Origin: an uncultured Bacilli bacterium
Lineage (GTDB): Bacteria > Bacillota_I > Bacilli_A > RF39 > UBA660
DNA: 64,000 nucleotides
NCBI GenBank assembly: GCA_910589375.1
Contig: CAJUTK010000001.1
Coordinates: forward strand, 558,001 to 622,000
Reading direction: 5' to 3'
The notes beneath the pieces were generated by a model, which was not told where the DNA came from, searched no databases, and was given only the letters and a program-made list of their open reading frames with translations. Of the stretch, positions 6,938 through 15,246 are shown piece by piece. The first letter of the stretch is position 1. Each line of letters opens with the position of its first letter. The position numbers and the translations under genes are program-made.

Positions 6938-9091
6938 ATGAATACAGAAATTATAAGAGAAATAACACAAGAATTACAAGTAAAGCAATATCAAGTAGAG
7001 GCTGTATTAAAATTATTAGAGGATGGGAATACCATCCCTTTTATTGCTAGATACAGGAAAGAGGCAACAGGAGCATTAGACGAAGAACAAATTAAATCTA
7101 TTGAAGAAGTATATAGTTATCAAGTAAATTTATTAAAACGAAAAGAAGATGTTATAAGATTAATAGATGAAAAAGGATTATTAACAGATGAGCTTAAAGA
7201 TGAAATCATGAGATCTAGTAAATTAGTAGAAGTAGAAGATTTATATAGGCCATTTAAAGAGAAAAAGAAAACAAAGGCAACAGAAGCTATTAAAAATGGT
7301 TTAGAGGGATTAGCAAAAGAAATTATGGCTTTTCCTACAACTGGTAATATAGATACTATTGCTAAAAAATATCTTAATGATGCTGTTAAAAGTATAGAAG
7401 AAGCAGTTCAAGGTGCAAAATATATTATTGCTGAGAACATTTCTGATAATGCTAAATATAGAAAAACGATTAGAGATAATACTTATAATTACGGGATTAT
7501 TAAAAGTAAATTAAAGAAAAATGCAAAAGATGAAAATAAAACTTATGATATGTATTATGAGTATGAAGAGAAGGTAAAATATATTAAGCCACATAGAATT
7601 CTTGCTTTGAATAGAGGAGAAAATGAAGGTATTCTTAGTGTATCTATCGATTATGATAAGGATAGGGTTTTAGGATATTTAGAAAAAAGACTTATCAAAA
7701 ATGATAAATCTTTTGTAGTAGATATTGTAAAAGAAGCAATAGAAGATTCTTATAAAAGATTAATAGCGCCTTCTATTGAAAGAGAAATTAGAAGTGATTT
7801 AACAGTAATTGGAGAAGAAGCAGCTATTAGTAACTTTGGTAAGAATTTAGAAGCTTTATTACTTACTCCACCAATGAAGGAAAGAGTTGTATTAGCTTTT
7901 GATCCAGGATATGTAAACGGTTGTAAATTAGCGGTTATTGATACTACTGGAAAATATTTAGATTCTACTGTTATTAAACCATTTATTAAAAGTAGTAATC
8001 AAGATAAGTTAGTAGAACAATCTAAGATTATTGTAAAGACATTAATTGATAAATATAAGGTAGATATCATTGCGATAGGAAATGGAACTGCTTCTCGTGA
8101 AAGTGAAAAATTTGTTGCTGATATGATTAAACAATTTCATTTAAATTGTAAATATGTAATTGTATCAGAAGCAGGTGCATCTATTTATAGTGCTTCTAAA
8201 ATTGCGATAGAGGAATTTCCTGATTTAGCAGTTGAAAAGCGTAGTGCTGTTAGTATTGGAAGAAGGCTTCAAGATCCACTTGCAGAACTCGTTAAAATAC
8301 CACCAGATGGAATTGGTGTTGGCCTTTATCAACATGATGTTTCCTCTAAAAAGTTATCTGATAATTTAGACTTTGTAGTTAGTAAAACAGTTAATAGTGT
8401 TGGAGTTAATGTTAATACGGCATCTCCTTCGTTATTGAAATATGTATCAGGTATTACTAAAAAGAATATAGAAAAAATAATTGATTACCGAAATTCAAAG
8501 GGAAGAATTAATTCTAGAAAAGAGATTGAGAAATTATTAAGCGATAAAGTTTATGAACAGGCAATTGGTTTCTTAAGAATAACAGACGGAGAAAATATTT
8601 TAGATGCAACAGGAATTCACCCTGAAAGCTATGATATTGCTCTAAATTTATTACAAGCCTTGAATATGCAATTAAAAGATATTGGAACAGAAGCTTTAAT
8701 AGAAAAGTTGGATTCTATTGATATAGATCAGTATAAAGAACAATTAAGTACAGATATTTATACGTTAGAGGATGTCATTAATTCTTTAAAGAAGCCGAAT
8801 AGGGATCCAAGAGATGAAATGCCACAACCACTTTTAAAGAGTGATATTTTAGAACTTGAAGATTTGAAAGTAGGGATGAAACTTCAAGGGACTGTTAGGA
8901 ATGTAGTAGATTTTGGAGCTTTTATAGATATTGGATTACACGAAGATGGATTAGTTCATATTTCAAAAATAACAGATCATTACATTAAACATCCATCTGA
9001 AGTACTAAGTGTTGGAGATATAGTAGATTGCTATGTCGATGAGATTTTATTGGATAAAAAGAAAGTAGCACTTTCTTTATTAGAACGTTAA
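6938..9091 (+). CDS. tex: Tex-family RNA-binding transcription accessory protein
   Basis: The 717-residue length fits Tex. The N-terminal helical region contains IPFIARYRKEATGALDEEQI, which is characteristic. A YqgF/RNase H-like domain follows near 320-460 (LAFDPGYVNGCKLAVID). Helix-hairpin-helix repeats lie around 480-560 (VNVNTASPSLLKYVSGI). A C-terminal S1 RNA-binding domain runs from about 640 (GMKLQGTVRNVVDFGAFIDIGLHEDGLVHIS). Tex binds nucleic acid and acts around transcription and ribosome quality control. The start follows AGAGGA. Confidence 0.95.
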   Translation: MNTEIIREITQELQVKQYQVEAVLKLLEDGNTIPFIARYRKEATGALDEEQIKSIEEVYSYQVNLLKRKEDVIRLIDEKGLLTDELKDEIMRSSKLVEVEDLYRPFKEKKKTKATEAIKNGLEGLAKEIMAFPTTGNIDTIAKKYLNDAVKSIEEAVQGAKYIIAENISDNAKYRKTIRDNTYNYGIIKSKLKKNAKDENKTYDMYYEYEEKVKYIKPHRILALNRGENEGILSVSIDYDKDRVLGYLEKRLIKNDKSFVVDIVKEAIEDSYKRLIAPSIEREIRSDLTVIGEEAAISNFGKNLEALLLTPPMKERVVLAFDPGYVNGCKLAVIDTTGKYLDSTVIKPFIKSSNQDKLVEQSKIIVKTLIDKYKVDIIAIGNGTASRESEKFVADMIKQFHLNCKYVIVSEAGASIYSASKIAIEEFPDLAVEKRSAVSIGRRLQDPLAELVKIPPDGIGVGLYQHDVSSKKLSDNLDFVVSKTVNSVGVNVNTASPSLLKYVSGITKKNIEKIIDYRNSKGRINSRKEIEKLLSDKVYEQAIGFLRITDGENILDATGIHPESYDIALNLLQALNMQLKDIGTEALIEKLDSIDIDQYKEQLSTDIYTLEDVINSLKKPNRDPRDEMPQPLLKSDILELEDLKVGMKLQGTVRNVVDFGAFIDIGLHEDGLVHISKITDHYIKHPSEVLSVGDIVDCYVDEILLDKKKVALSLLER

Positions 9092-9096
9092 GCATA

Positions 9097-9191
9097 AAAA
9101 AGAAGTTGCCCCCTGAGCAACTTCCATAAAAGAATAAAAAGGGGTTGGCTAGTGTGATACTAGCTTCCAATTCGCCTAAATCGAATTGGTA
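9097..9191 (-). ncRNA. Putative structured small RNA, copy 1 of tandem pair
   Basis: Read on the minus strand, TTGACA (9226-9221), 17 bp and TAGTAT (9203-9198) form a near-consensus promoter. Transcription should begin near 9191. The RNA would fold an 8-bp hairpin (CCAATTCG, 9189-9182, with 9174-9167), then a 6-bp hairpin (GCTAGT with ACTAGC, 9164-9148). A single-stranded stretch with CCAACCCCTTTTT follows, and the gene ends in an 8-bp terminator stem (9124-9102) with a T run. The CCCC of the linker (9144-9141) can pair with GGGG in the terminator loop (9113-9110), giving a pseudoknot. No open frame with a ribosome site is present. I do not recognise the family. The RNA ends five bases past the stop of tex, which lies on the other strand. 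Confidence 0.75.
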
Positions 9192-9266
9192 CTGTATATA
9201 CTAATCCAAAAAGGATAATTTGTCAAGGATTTTGCATAAAAAAATGAAATTGTAGAGTAAAAACAA

Positions 9267-9361
9267 AAAAAGAAGTTGCCCCCTGAGCAACTTCCATAAA
9301 AGAATAAAAAGGGGTTGGCTAGTGTGATACTAGCTTCCAATTCGCCTAAATCGAATTGGTA
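9267..9361 (-). ncRNA. Putative structured small RNA, copy 2 of tandem pair
   Basis: This is an exact repeat of the copy at 9097-9191, displaced by 170 bases. The two copies are identical over at least 106 bases (9101-9206 versus 9271-9376), with two substitutions in the promoter spacer. The copy has its own TTGACA (9396-9391), 17-bp spacer and TAGTAT (9373-9368), and its own terminator hairpin (9294-9272) with a T run. Since each copy has promoter and terminator, both should be expressed independently. Preservation of all hairpin arms in both copies supports a functional RNA. Confidence 0.75.
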
Positions 9362-9461
9362 CTGTATATACTAATCTAAAAAAGATAATTTGTCAAGTAT
9401 TTTTATATAATATAATAAAGAATATTGTGATATAATAAATTTAGAAAGGTAAGGAAAAGAT

Positions 9462-9839
9462 ATGAAAAAATGTAGTTTATTAATTGTTTTAGTTTTTATG
9501 GTAATGATAACAGGCTGTCAAAAGTCTTCTAATAAATTGGTATGTTCAAAAATTTCTACAGAGAATAATGTGGGATATACAGTAGAGACAAAGGTTACTG
9601 GAAAAATTTCAGATGATGTTGTTAGTGGAGTAGATTTGACTATTATTATGAGTTTTGAGGATGAAGAAAGAGCGAAAGAATCTTATGAAGCTATTTCTAA
9701 AGGAACATCAGAGGATAACGTAAAGGTAACTCTTAATGGAAAGATGATTAGAGTTACTGAAACAGAAGAGTTTGAAAAGACTTTAACTAAGGATGAGTTT
9801 ATCTATACTTATCAAGCAGATGGTTATATGTGTGAGTAG
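9462..9839 (+). CDS. Small lipoprotein, unknown function
   Basis: The 125-residue product begins with a lipoprotein signal (MKKCSLLIVLVFMVMITGC), so cysteine 19 should be lipidated and the rest exposed outside. The mature domain alternates short strands (YTVETKVTGKISDDVVSGVDLTI) with a DEERAKESYEAIS helix and ends in cysteine-glutamate. A conserved-looking second cysteine near residue 28 and the C-terminal cysteine could form a disulfide. It resembles small Firmicute lipoproteins of the DUF1307 type, but I cannot assign it. AGAAAGGTAAGG precedes the start, and a terminator overlaps the stop. Confidence 0.7.
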   Translation: MKKCSLLIVLVFMVMITGCQKSSNKLVCSKISTENNVGYTVETKVTGKISDDVVSGVDLTIIMSFEDEERAKESYEAISKGTSEDNVKVTLNGKMIRVTETEEFEKTLTKDEFIYTYQADGYMCE

Positions 9840-9857
9840 TTTTACTACTCCTTTTTT
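9834..9857 (+). terminator. Intrinsic terminator after lipoprotein gene
   Basis: GAGTAGT pairs with ACTACTC around a TTT loop, followed by CTTTTTT. It separates the lipoprotein gene from the heat-shock operon. Confidence 0.8.
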
Positions 9858-9862
9858 AATTT

Positions 9863-9889
9863 TTAGCACTAAACTATTGACAGTGCTAA
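9863..9889 (+). promoter_or_regulatory. CIRCE element 1 (HrcA operator)
   Basis: TTAGCACT and AGTGCTAA flank 11 bases, giving the 27-bp CIRCE geometry. Only the innermost pair differs from the TTAGCACTC-N9-GAGTGCTAA consensus. It covers the -35 box of the heat-shock promoter, so HrcA binding would block RNA polymerase. Confidence 0.9.
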
Positions 9890-9905
9890 TTTATAGTGTT
9901 ATACT
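9877..9905 (+). promoter_or_regulatory. Sigma-A promoter of the hrcA-grpE-dnaK-pepF-dnaJ operon
   Basis: TTGACA (9877-9882), a 17-bp spacer and TATACT (9900-9905) form a near-consensus promoter lying between and overlapping two CIRCE elements. Confidence 0.9.
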
Positions 9906-9909
9906 TAAT

Positions 9910-9936
9910 TCAGCACGTCAGAAAGTAGAGTGCTAA
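9910..9936 (+). promoter_or_regulatory. CIRCE element 2 (degenerate left arm)
   Basis: TCAGCACGT-N9-GAGTGCTAA has a perfect right arm and a left arm with several mismatches. It lies just after the expected transcription start and runs into the ribosome site of hrcA. Paired CIRCE elements at dnaK operons are known from other Firmicutes. Confidence 0.8.
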
Positions 9937-9948
9937 GAGGTGATGAAA

Positions 9949-10950
9949 TTGCTTTTAACAGAAAGACAAATAGAGTTACTAAAAATAATTGTAGAAGATT
10001 ATATTCAAACGGCGAGACCAGTTGGCTCTAAATCAATCTGTGATTTAATGAACTGTTCTAGTGCAACAGTAAGAGCAGAGATGAGTCAATTAGAAGAATA
10101 TGGACTACTTGAAAAAGAACATATCTCTAGTGGACGTATTCCTAGTGAAAAAGGATATCGTTATTATGTAGATAACATAATGAAACCAAAAGAGTTATCT
10201 GGTGATGATATGTTAAAGCTTCAGACGATTGTCAATAATAAGTCATTAGTACTTAGTGATGTTATTACACAGAGTATGGAAATTGTATCACAGTTAACAA
10301 ATTATACAGCTATTGTACTAGGTAATGCTTCTAAAGATAATTTAATTAGTAAAGTAGAAGTAATTCCTATTGATGAAAATAAATTGGTCGTAATTGTAGT
10401 AACAGATAAAGGCCATGTAGAACACAAGAATATTTATTTAGAAGGAAGAGTATCTTCTAAAGATATTGGAAAAACAGTAGAACTTATTAATAAACTAATT
10501 ACAGGTACACCAATTGATGAAGTAAGCAGTTTCTTAGAGTTTCAAGTAAAACCAGTAATTGCTTCTTATGTAGAACAGCATGAAATTTTATATAATGCGT
10601 TCTATCAAGCATTTAGTGATTTTACAAATCCTGAGAGTGTTCATATGTCAGGAAGAAGAAATATTTTGATGCAACCAGAATTTGATAATGCTGATAGAAT
10701 TAGAGAGATTATCAATAAATTTGAAGATAAAGAAATCGTTAATGCGATTAAAGAAGAAGATAATGGTATCAACGTATATATTGGTAGTGAAAATCATTTT
10801 GATGATGATGTTACGATTGTTAAAACGAAATATGTCGTTGATGGCGAAGAAGGAACTATTGCTTTGATAGGACCAAAAAGAATGGAATATGATAGAGTAA
10901 TTACTCTTTTAGATTTTATTAAAGAAAATATCGAGAAGGAGGAATCATGA
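9949..10950 (+). CDS. hrcA: Heat-inducible transcription repressor HrcA
   Basis: The N-terminal winged helix (LLTERQIELLKIIVEDYIQTARPVGSKSI, then SSATVRAEMSQLEEYGLLEKEHISSGRIPSEKGYRYYVD) and the long ligand-like C-terminal domain are typical of HrcA, which binds CIRCE. I favour the TTG at 9949, since AGAGGTGAT sits at correct distance and the protein then begins MLLTERQ, like other HrcA proteins. GTG 9940 or ATG 9943 would place the start inside the ribosome site. HrcA presumably represses its own operon through the two CIRCE elements. It overlaps grpE by four bases. Confidence 0.95.
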   Translation: MLLTERQIELLKIIVEDYIQTARPVGSKSICDLMNCSSATVRAEMSQLEEYGLLEKEHISSGRIPSEKGYRYYVDNIMKPKELSGDDMLKLQTIVNNKSLVLSDVITQSMEIVSQLTNYTAIVLGNASKDNLISKVEVIPIDENKLVVIVVTDKGHVEHKNIYLEGRVSSKDIGKTVELINKLITGTPIDEVSSFLEFQVKPVIASYVEQHEILYNAFYQAFSDFTNPESVHMSGRRNILMQPEFDNADRIREIINKFEDKEIVNAIKEEDNGINVYIGSENHFDDDVTIVKTKYVVDGEEGTIALIGPKRMEYDRVITLLDFIKENIEKEES

Positions 10951-11549
10951 GCAAACAAGTAAAAGAAGAAAAAGCATGTTGTTCTGAATGTGCTTGTGAA
11001 CAAGAAGTAGAAAATAAGGAACACACTTGTTGTGGTGGACATTGCCATCATGAAGAAGAAAATCATGAATGTGCTTGTGAAGAACATACAGAACGAGATA
11101 ACAAGTTAAATGATGCTTACAATAAAATTAGTGAATTAGAAGATAAACTAATTCGTCAAAATGCTGATATGGTAAATTACAGAAAAAGAAAAGAAGAAGA
11201 AGTAAACAAAATGTTAAAGTTTTGTAATGAAGATATCGTAAAAGATATTTTACCAATTCTTGACAATTTTGAAAGAGCTATGGCTCAAGAAAAAGAGTTA
11301 ACAGAAGCTGAATCAAAATTCTTAGATGGATTTAAAATGATTTATAGTCATTTACAAAATGTTATGGAAAAGTATGAGGTAAAAATGATAGATGGTAATA
11401 ATAAACCATTTGATCCCGTTTATCATAATGCTATATTAGTAGAGAAGAAAGAAGGAGTAGCGCCTGGTATGGTTCTAGAAGTCCTTCAAAAGGGATATTT
11501 ATTAAAAGACAAAGTAATTCGTACAGCAATGGTACGAGTTAGTGAATAA
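10947..11549 (+). CDS. grpE: GrpE nucleotide exchange factor with Cys/His-rich N-terminal extension
   Basis: Residues 50-200 are GrpE: a long coiled coil (LNDAYNKISELEDKLIRQNADMVNYRKRKEEE) and a beta-domain ending VIRTAMVRVSE. This protein drives ADP release from DnaK. The first 50 residues are unusual. They hold nine cysteines (11, 12, 15, 17, 28, 29, 33, 42, 44) and six histidines, in clusters such as CCSECAC, CCGGHCHH and ECAC. This could bind zinc, copper or another thiophilic metal. The extension replaces the acidic disordered tail common in GrpE. AGAAGGAGG precedes the start. Confidence 0.93.
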   Translation: MSKQVKEEKACCSECACEQEVENKEHTCCGGHCHHEEENHECACEEHTERDNKLNDAYNKISELEDKLIRQNADMVNYRKRKEEEVNKMLKFCNEDIVKDILPILDNFERAMAQEKELTEAESKFLDGFKMIYSHLQNVMEKYEVKMIDGNNKPFDPVYHNAILVEKKEGVAPGMVLEVLQKGYLLKDKVIRTAMVRVSE

Positions 11550-11566
11550 TGAAAGGATTTGATATT

Positions 11567-13387
11567 ATGAGTAAAATTATAGGTATTGACTTAGGTACAA
11601 CCAATAGTTGTGTCAGTGTTTATGAAGGTGGAGAAGCAAAAGTAATCGTAAATGCTGAAGGAGAAAGAACAACTCCATCTGTAGTTGCTTTTAAAGATGG
11701 AGATATTAATGTAGGAGGAACTGCTAAAAGACAAGCAGTAGTAAACCCAGATACAGTAAGTTCTGTTAAAAGATTAATGGGAACTAGTAAGAAAGTAAAA
11801 GCAAATGGAAAAGAGTACACTCCAGAAGAAATCAGTGCAATGATTTTAGGAGATTTAAAGAAAACTGCTGAAGCTTATTTAGGAGAAACTGTAACACGTG
11901 CAGTTATTACTGTTCCAGCATACTTTAACGATGCACAAAGACAAGCTACTAAAAATGCCGGTAAGATTGCAGGATTAGAAGTAGAAAGAATCATTAATGA
12001 ACCAACAGCTGCTGCTTTAGCGTACGGTCTTGATAAACAAGATGAAACTCAAACTGTCTTAGTATACGATTTAGGTGGAGGTACATTCGACGTATCTATC
12101 CTAGAATTAGGAGATGGTGTATTTGAAGTTAAATCTACTAGTGGAAACAATAAATTAGGTGGAGATGACTTCGATGAGAGAATCATTGAATACATTGTAA
12201 AAGATATCAAGAAAGAGCACGATATCGACTTATCAGATGATAAGATGGCTATGCAACGTGTTAAAGATGAAGCAGAGAAAGCTAAGAAGACATTATCTAG
12301 TGCAACTAATGCAACAATTAGTTTACCATTTATCGCACAAGGTGTTTCTTATGAGACTACTTTATCAAGAGCTAAGTTTGAAGAGTTAGTAGATGATTTA
12401 GTAGAATCTACATTAGAGCCAGTTAGAAAAGCTATGAAAGATGCTAAATTAAAAGCTAGTGATATTGATAAAGTATTATTAGTAGGTGGATCTACACGTA
12501 TTCCAAAAGTTCAAGAAATTGTTAAGAAAGAGCTTGGTAAAGAACCTTCTAAAGGAGTTAACCCAGATGAAGTTGTTGCTATGGGTGCTGCTATTCAAGG
12601 TGGTGTATTAGTAGGAGAAGTAAATGATATCGTATTACTTGATGTTACACCTTTATCTCTTGGACTTGAAACATTAGGTGGAGTATGTACAGTATTAATT
12701 CCAAGAAATACAACCATTCCAACTAGTAAGTCACAAGTATTCTCAACTGCTGCGGATAATCAACCAGCCGTAGATATTCATATCCTACAAGGAGAAAGAT
12801 CAATGGCTGCGGATAATAAGACACTTGGAAGATTCCAATTATCTAACATTCCACCAGCACCTCGTGGAGTACCACAAATTGAAGTTACATTCGATATCGA
12901 TGCTAACGGAATTGTTAATGTTCGCGCTAAAGATTTAGGAACAAATAAAGAGCAATCTATTACAATTACAGCATCTACTAACTTATCAGATGATGAAATC
13001 GATAAGATGGTAAAAGAAGCAGAAGCTAATAAAGCAAACGATGAAAAACGTAAAGAGGAAGCTGACGTTAGAAACGATGCTGAACAAATGATTTTTGCAA
13101 CAGAAAAGGCAATCAAAGATTTAGGAGACAAAGTAGATAAGAAAGAAAAAGAAAAAGCCGAAGAACAAATCAAAGACTTAAAAGAGGCTTTAGAGAAAGA
13201 TGACATCGAAGAAATTAAAGCAAAACAAGAAAAATTAAATGAAACAGCTATGGCTCTTGCAACAAAAGTATATGAACAAGCAGCAAAAGATAGAGAAGCT
13301 AATAGCGAGACAGAAGATGATAGTGATTCTGATTCTTCTAAGAAATCAAATGATGATGTAATGGATGCAGAATTTGAAGAGAAATAG
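11567..13387 (+). CDS. dnaK: Hsp70 chaperone DnaK
   Basis: The protein starts MSKIIGIDLGTTNSCVSVYEGG and contains the actin-like ATPase signatures VYDLGGGTFDVSIL and LLVGGSTRIPKVQ. A substrate-binding domain and a helical lid ending in an acidic tail follow. I chose ATG 11567, behind GAAAGGATTTGATATT; the longer frame from 11549 would add six residues encoded by the ribosome site. The product has 606 residues, the normal length. It lies between grpE and pepF in the CIRCE-controlled operon. Confidence 0.98.
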   Translation: MSKIIGIDLGTTNSCVSVYEGGEAKVIVNAEGERTTPSVVAFKDGDINVGGTAKRQAVVNPDTVSSVKRLMGTSKKVKANGKEYTPEEISAMILGDLKKTAEAYLGETVTRAVITVPAYFNDAQRQATKNAGKIAGLEVERIINEPTAAALAYGLDKQDETQTVLVYDLGGGTFDVSILELGDGVFEVKSTSGNNKLGGDDFDERIIEYIVKDIKKEHDIDLSDDKMAMQRVKDEAEKAKKTLSSATNATISLPFIAQGVSYETTLSRAKFEELVDDLVESTLEPVRKAMKDAKLKASDIDKVLLVGGSTRIPKVQEIVKKELGKEPSKGVNPDEVVAMGAAIQGGVLVGEVNDIVLLDVTPLSLGLETLGGVCTVLIPRNTTIPTSKSQVFSTAADNQPAVDIHILQGERSMAADNKTLGRFQLSNIPPAPRGVPQIEVTFDIDANGIVNVRAKDLGTNKEQSITITASTNLSDDEIDKMVKEAEANKANDEKRKEEADVRNDAEQMIFATEKAIKDLGDKVDKKEKEKAEEQIKDLKEALEKDDIEEIKAKQEKLNETAMALATKVYEQAAKDREANSETEDDSDSDSSKKSNDDVMDAEFEEK

Positions 13388-13393
13388 TCGTGA

Positions 13394-13413
13394 AGTTCTA
13401 GGTTACTAGAACT
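13394..13413 (+). other. Intercistronic hairpin between dnaK and pepF
   Basis: AGTTCTAG and CTAGAACT form an 8-bp stem with a GTTA loop. No T run follows, so it is more likely an RNA-processing or stabilising stem protecting dnaK mRNA than a terminator. Confidence 0.5.
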
Positions 13414-13440
13414 TTCTCGCTATCTATAGAAAGGATAATT

Positions 13441-15231
13441 ATGGCACTACAAAAAAGAGAAGATGTAAAAGAAGTAGATAAATGGGATTTAACTCCTATG
13501 TATACCTCTTATGAGGATTGGGAAAAGGATATTCAAAAAGTAACTGAGAGTGTAAAAGAAGTAGCAGCTTTTAAAGGAAGAATTATGGAAAGTAGTTCTA
13601 CCTTATATGAGTTTTATTTAGCGTATGATAAGATGAATCGTATAAGTGATTTAGTTTACTTATATGCTAGATTACTATGCGATGGAGATACAACCAATAG
13701 TGAATATCAAAAGATGAAATCTAGAGTAGAAAAAATGATGGAAGATATCTCTACAGAATTATCTTTTGTAAGTTCTGAAATGTTATCAGCAGATTATAGT
13801 ACCATTTTAGAATATATCAAAGAAAATCCAAAACTAGAAGAATTTGCTTTTGATTTAGAGAAGATGTTTCGTTATAAAGACCATACTCTATCTGAGAAAG
13901 AAGAAGAAATTATTACTAAAGCAAGTAATGCGTTCGGTACAGGAGATGAAGTATTCTATAACTTTGATAATGCCGATATTCATTTAGGTGAAATTACGAA
14001 TGAGGATGGCGAATTAGAAGAAGTTACGAACAGTAATTATATTAAACTCATGAATAGTAAAAATAGACAGGTTCGTAAAGATGCATTCGAGCATATGTAT
14101 CACTATTTTGAAAGTTTTAAAAATACAATCTCTTCTGCTTATAAGGGACAAATTAAAGAAGATTTCTTTATGAGTGATATTAGAAAATATCCAAATCCAT
14201 TAGAGATGAGCTTATATCGTGATTCTATTGATTCTTCTGTTTACAAGAATCTAATTAGTACTGTTCATGATAATTTAGGAGCAATGTATGATTATATGGC
14301 TCTTAGAAAAAAAGTATTAGGCCTTGATGAAATGCATATGTATGACGTTTATGTAGATATTGTTGATGCAACTCCAGCTGATATTCCATTTGAAGAAGGA
14401 AAGAAGATTCTATTTGAAGCTTTAAAACCATTAGGGGATACCTATCTATCTGATTTACAAAAGGCATTTGATGAAAGATGGATTGATAAATATCCAAATG
14501 TTGGGAAGAAATCTGGTGCTTATAGTTGGGGAAGTTTCGATACTTATCCATATTTACTTTTAAACTATAATGGAACAGTAGACTCTGTAAGTACCATGGG
14601 ACATGAATTAGGTCATTCTATGCATTCTTACTATTCTAATAAGTATCAAAATTCTATGAATGCGAATTATCCTATCTTTTTAGCTGAAATAGCATCTACT
14701 GTAAATGAAGTATTAATTAATGATTATTTATATAAGAATGCTAAAACTAAGAAAGAGAAGATGCTATATCTAACAGAGTTCTTAGATAAAGTAAGAACGA
14801 CGATTTATCGTCAAACTATGTTTGCAGAATTTGAAATGATTATGCATGATAAGTATGAGCAAAATATTCCAATTACAGAGGAGGAATTAAGTTCTACTTA
14901 CTATGATTTGAATAAACTTTATTATGGGGATAACATGATTAGTGATGATTTGATTCGCTATGAATGGTTACGTATCCCACATTTCTATACACCATTTTAT
15001 GTGTATAAATATGCAACAGGCCTTTCTTCTGCCATTGCGATTGCTAGTGATATCTTAAAGGGGAAAGAAGGGGCTAAGGAAGCATATTTAGAGTTCTTAA
15101 GAAGTGGATGCAGTGATTACCCATTAAATATCTTAAAGAAAGCTGGCGTTGATATGACAACTCCAGAACCAATCTCTAAAGCAATTACTATGTTTGAGGA
15201 GAAATTAAAAGAATTAAAAGAATTAATCTAA
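13441..15231 (+). CDS. pepF: Oligoendopeptidase F (M3 zinc metallopeptidase)
   Basis: The 596-residue length and the motif HELGHSMHSYYS (HExxH with a downstream glutamate in FLAEIAST) identify an M3B peptidase of the PepF type, a cytosolic enzyme that cleaves oligopeptides. The N-terminus (KWDLTPMYTSYEDWEKDI) is also typical. It sits between dnaK and dnaJ with no terminator, so it is probably part of the HrcA regulon and would be produced on heat shock. AGAAAGGATAATT precedes the ATG. Confidence 0.93.
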   Translation: MALQKREDVKEVDKWDLTPMYTSYEDWEKDIQKVTESVKEVAAFKGRIMESSSTLYEFYLAYDKMNRISDLVYLYARLLCDGDTTNSEYQKMKSRVEKMMEDISTELSFVSSEMLSADYSTILEYIKENPKLEEFAFDLEKMFRYKDHTLSEKEEEIITKASNAFGTGDEVFYNFDNADIHLGEITNEDGELEEVTNSNYIKLMNSKNRQVRKDAFEHMYHYFESFKNTISSAYKGQIKEDFFMSDIRKYPNPLEMSLYRDSIDSSVYKNLISTVHDNLGAMYDYMALRKKVLGLDEMHMYDVYVDIVDATPADIPFEEGKKILFEALKPLGDTYLSDLQKAFDERWIDKYPNVGKKSGAYSWGSFDTYPYLLLNYNGTVDSVSTMGHELGHSMHSYYSNKYQNSMNANYPIFLAEIASTVNEVLINDYLYKNAKTKKEKMLYLTEFLDKVRTTIYRQTMFAEFEMIMHDKYEQNIPITEEELSSTYYDLNKLYYGDNMISDDLIRYEWLRIPHFYTPFYVYKYATGLSSAIAIASDILKGKEGAKEAYLEFLRSGCSDYPLNILKKAGVDMTTPEPISKAITMFEEKLKELKELI

Positions 15232-15246
15232 AAGTAGGTGGTTTTA

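Larger units (their letters stand above)
9097..9396. repeat. Tandem 130-bp direct repeat carrying the small RNA genes
   Basis: Units 9097-9226 and 9267-9396 are separated by 40 bp of unrelated AT-rich sequence. They fill the 370-base gap between tex and the lipoprotein gene. Nearly perfect identity indicates recent duplication or strong selection. Confidence 0.9.

Noticed and set aside
8985..9170. 61-codon minus-strand frame running through small RNA copy 1
   Set aside because: No ribosome site, it overlaps the end of tex, and the repeat is better explained by hairpins, promoter and terminator.
9097..9396. Two-repeat element as a CRISPR fragment
   Set aside because: Only two long copies with promoters and terminators, no short repeats with spacers, and no cas genes.
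12887..12915. FDIDANGIV in DnaK, similar to the FDENGIV repeat of the DUF4176 proteins
   Set aside because: This is the conserved DnaK substrate-domain sequence; the similarity is short and probably accidental.
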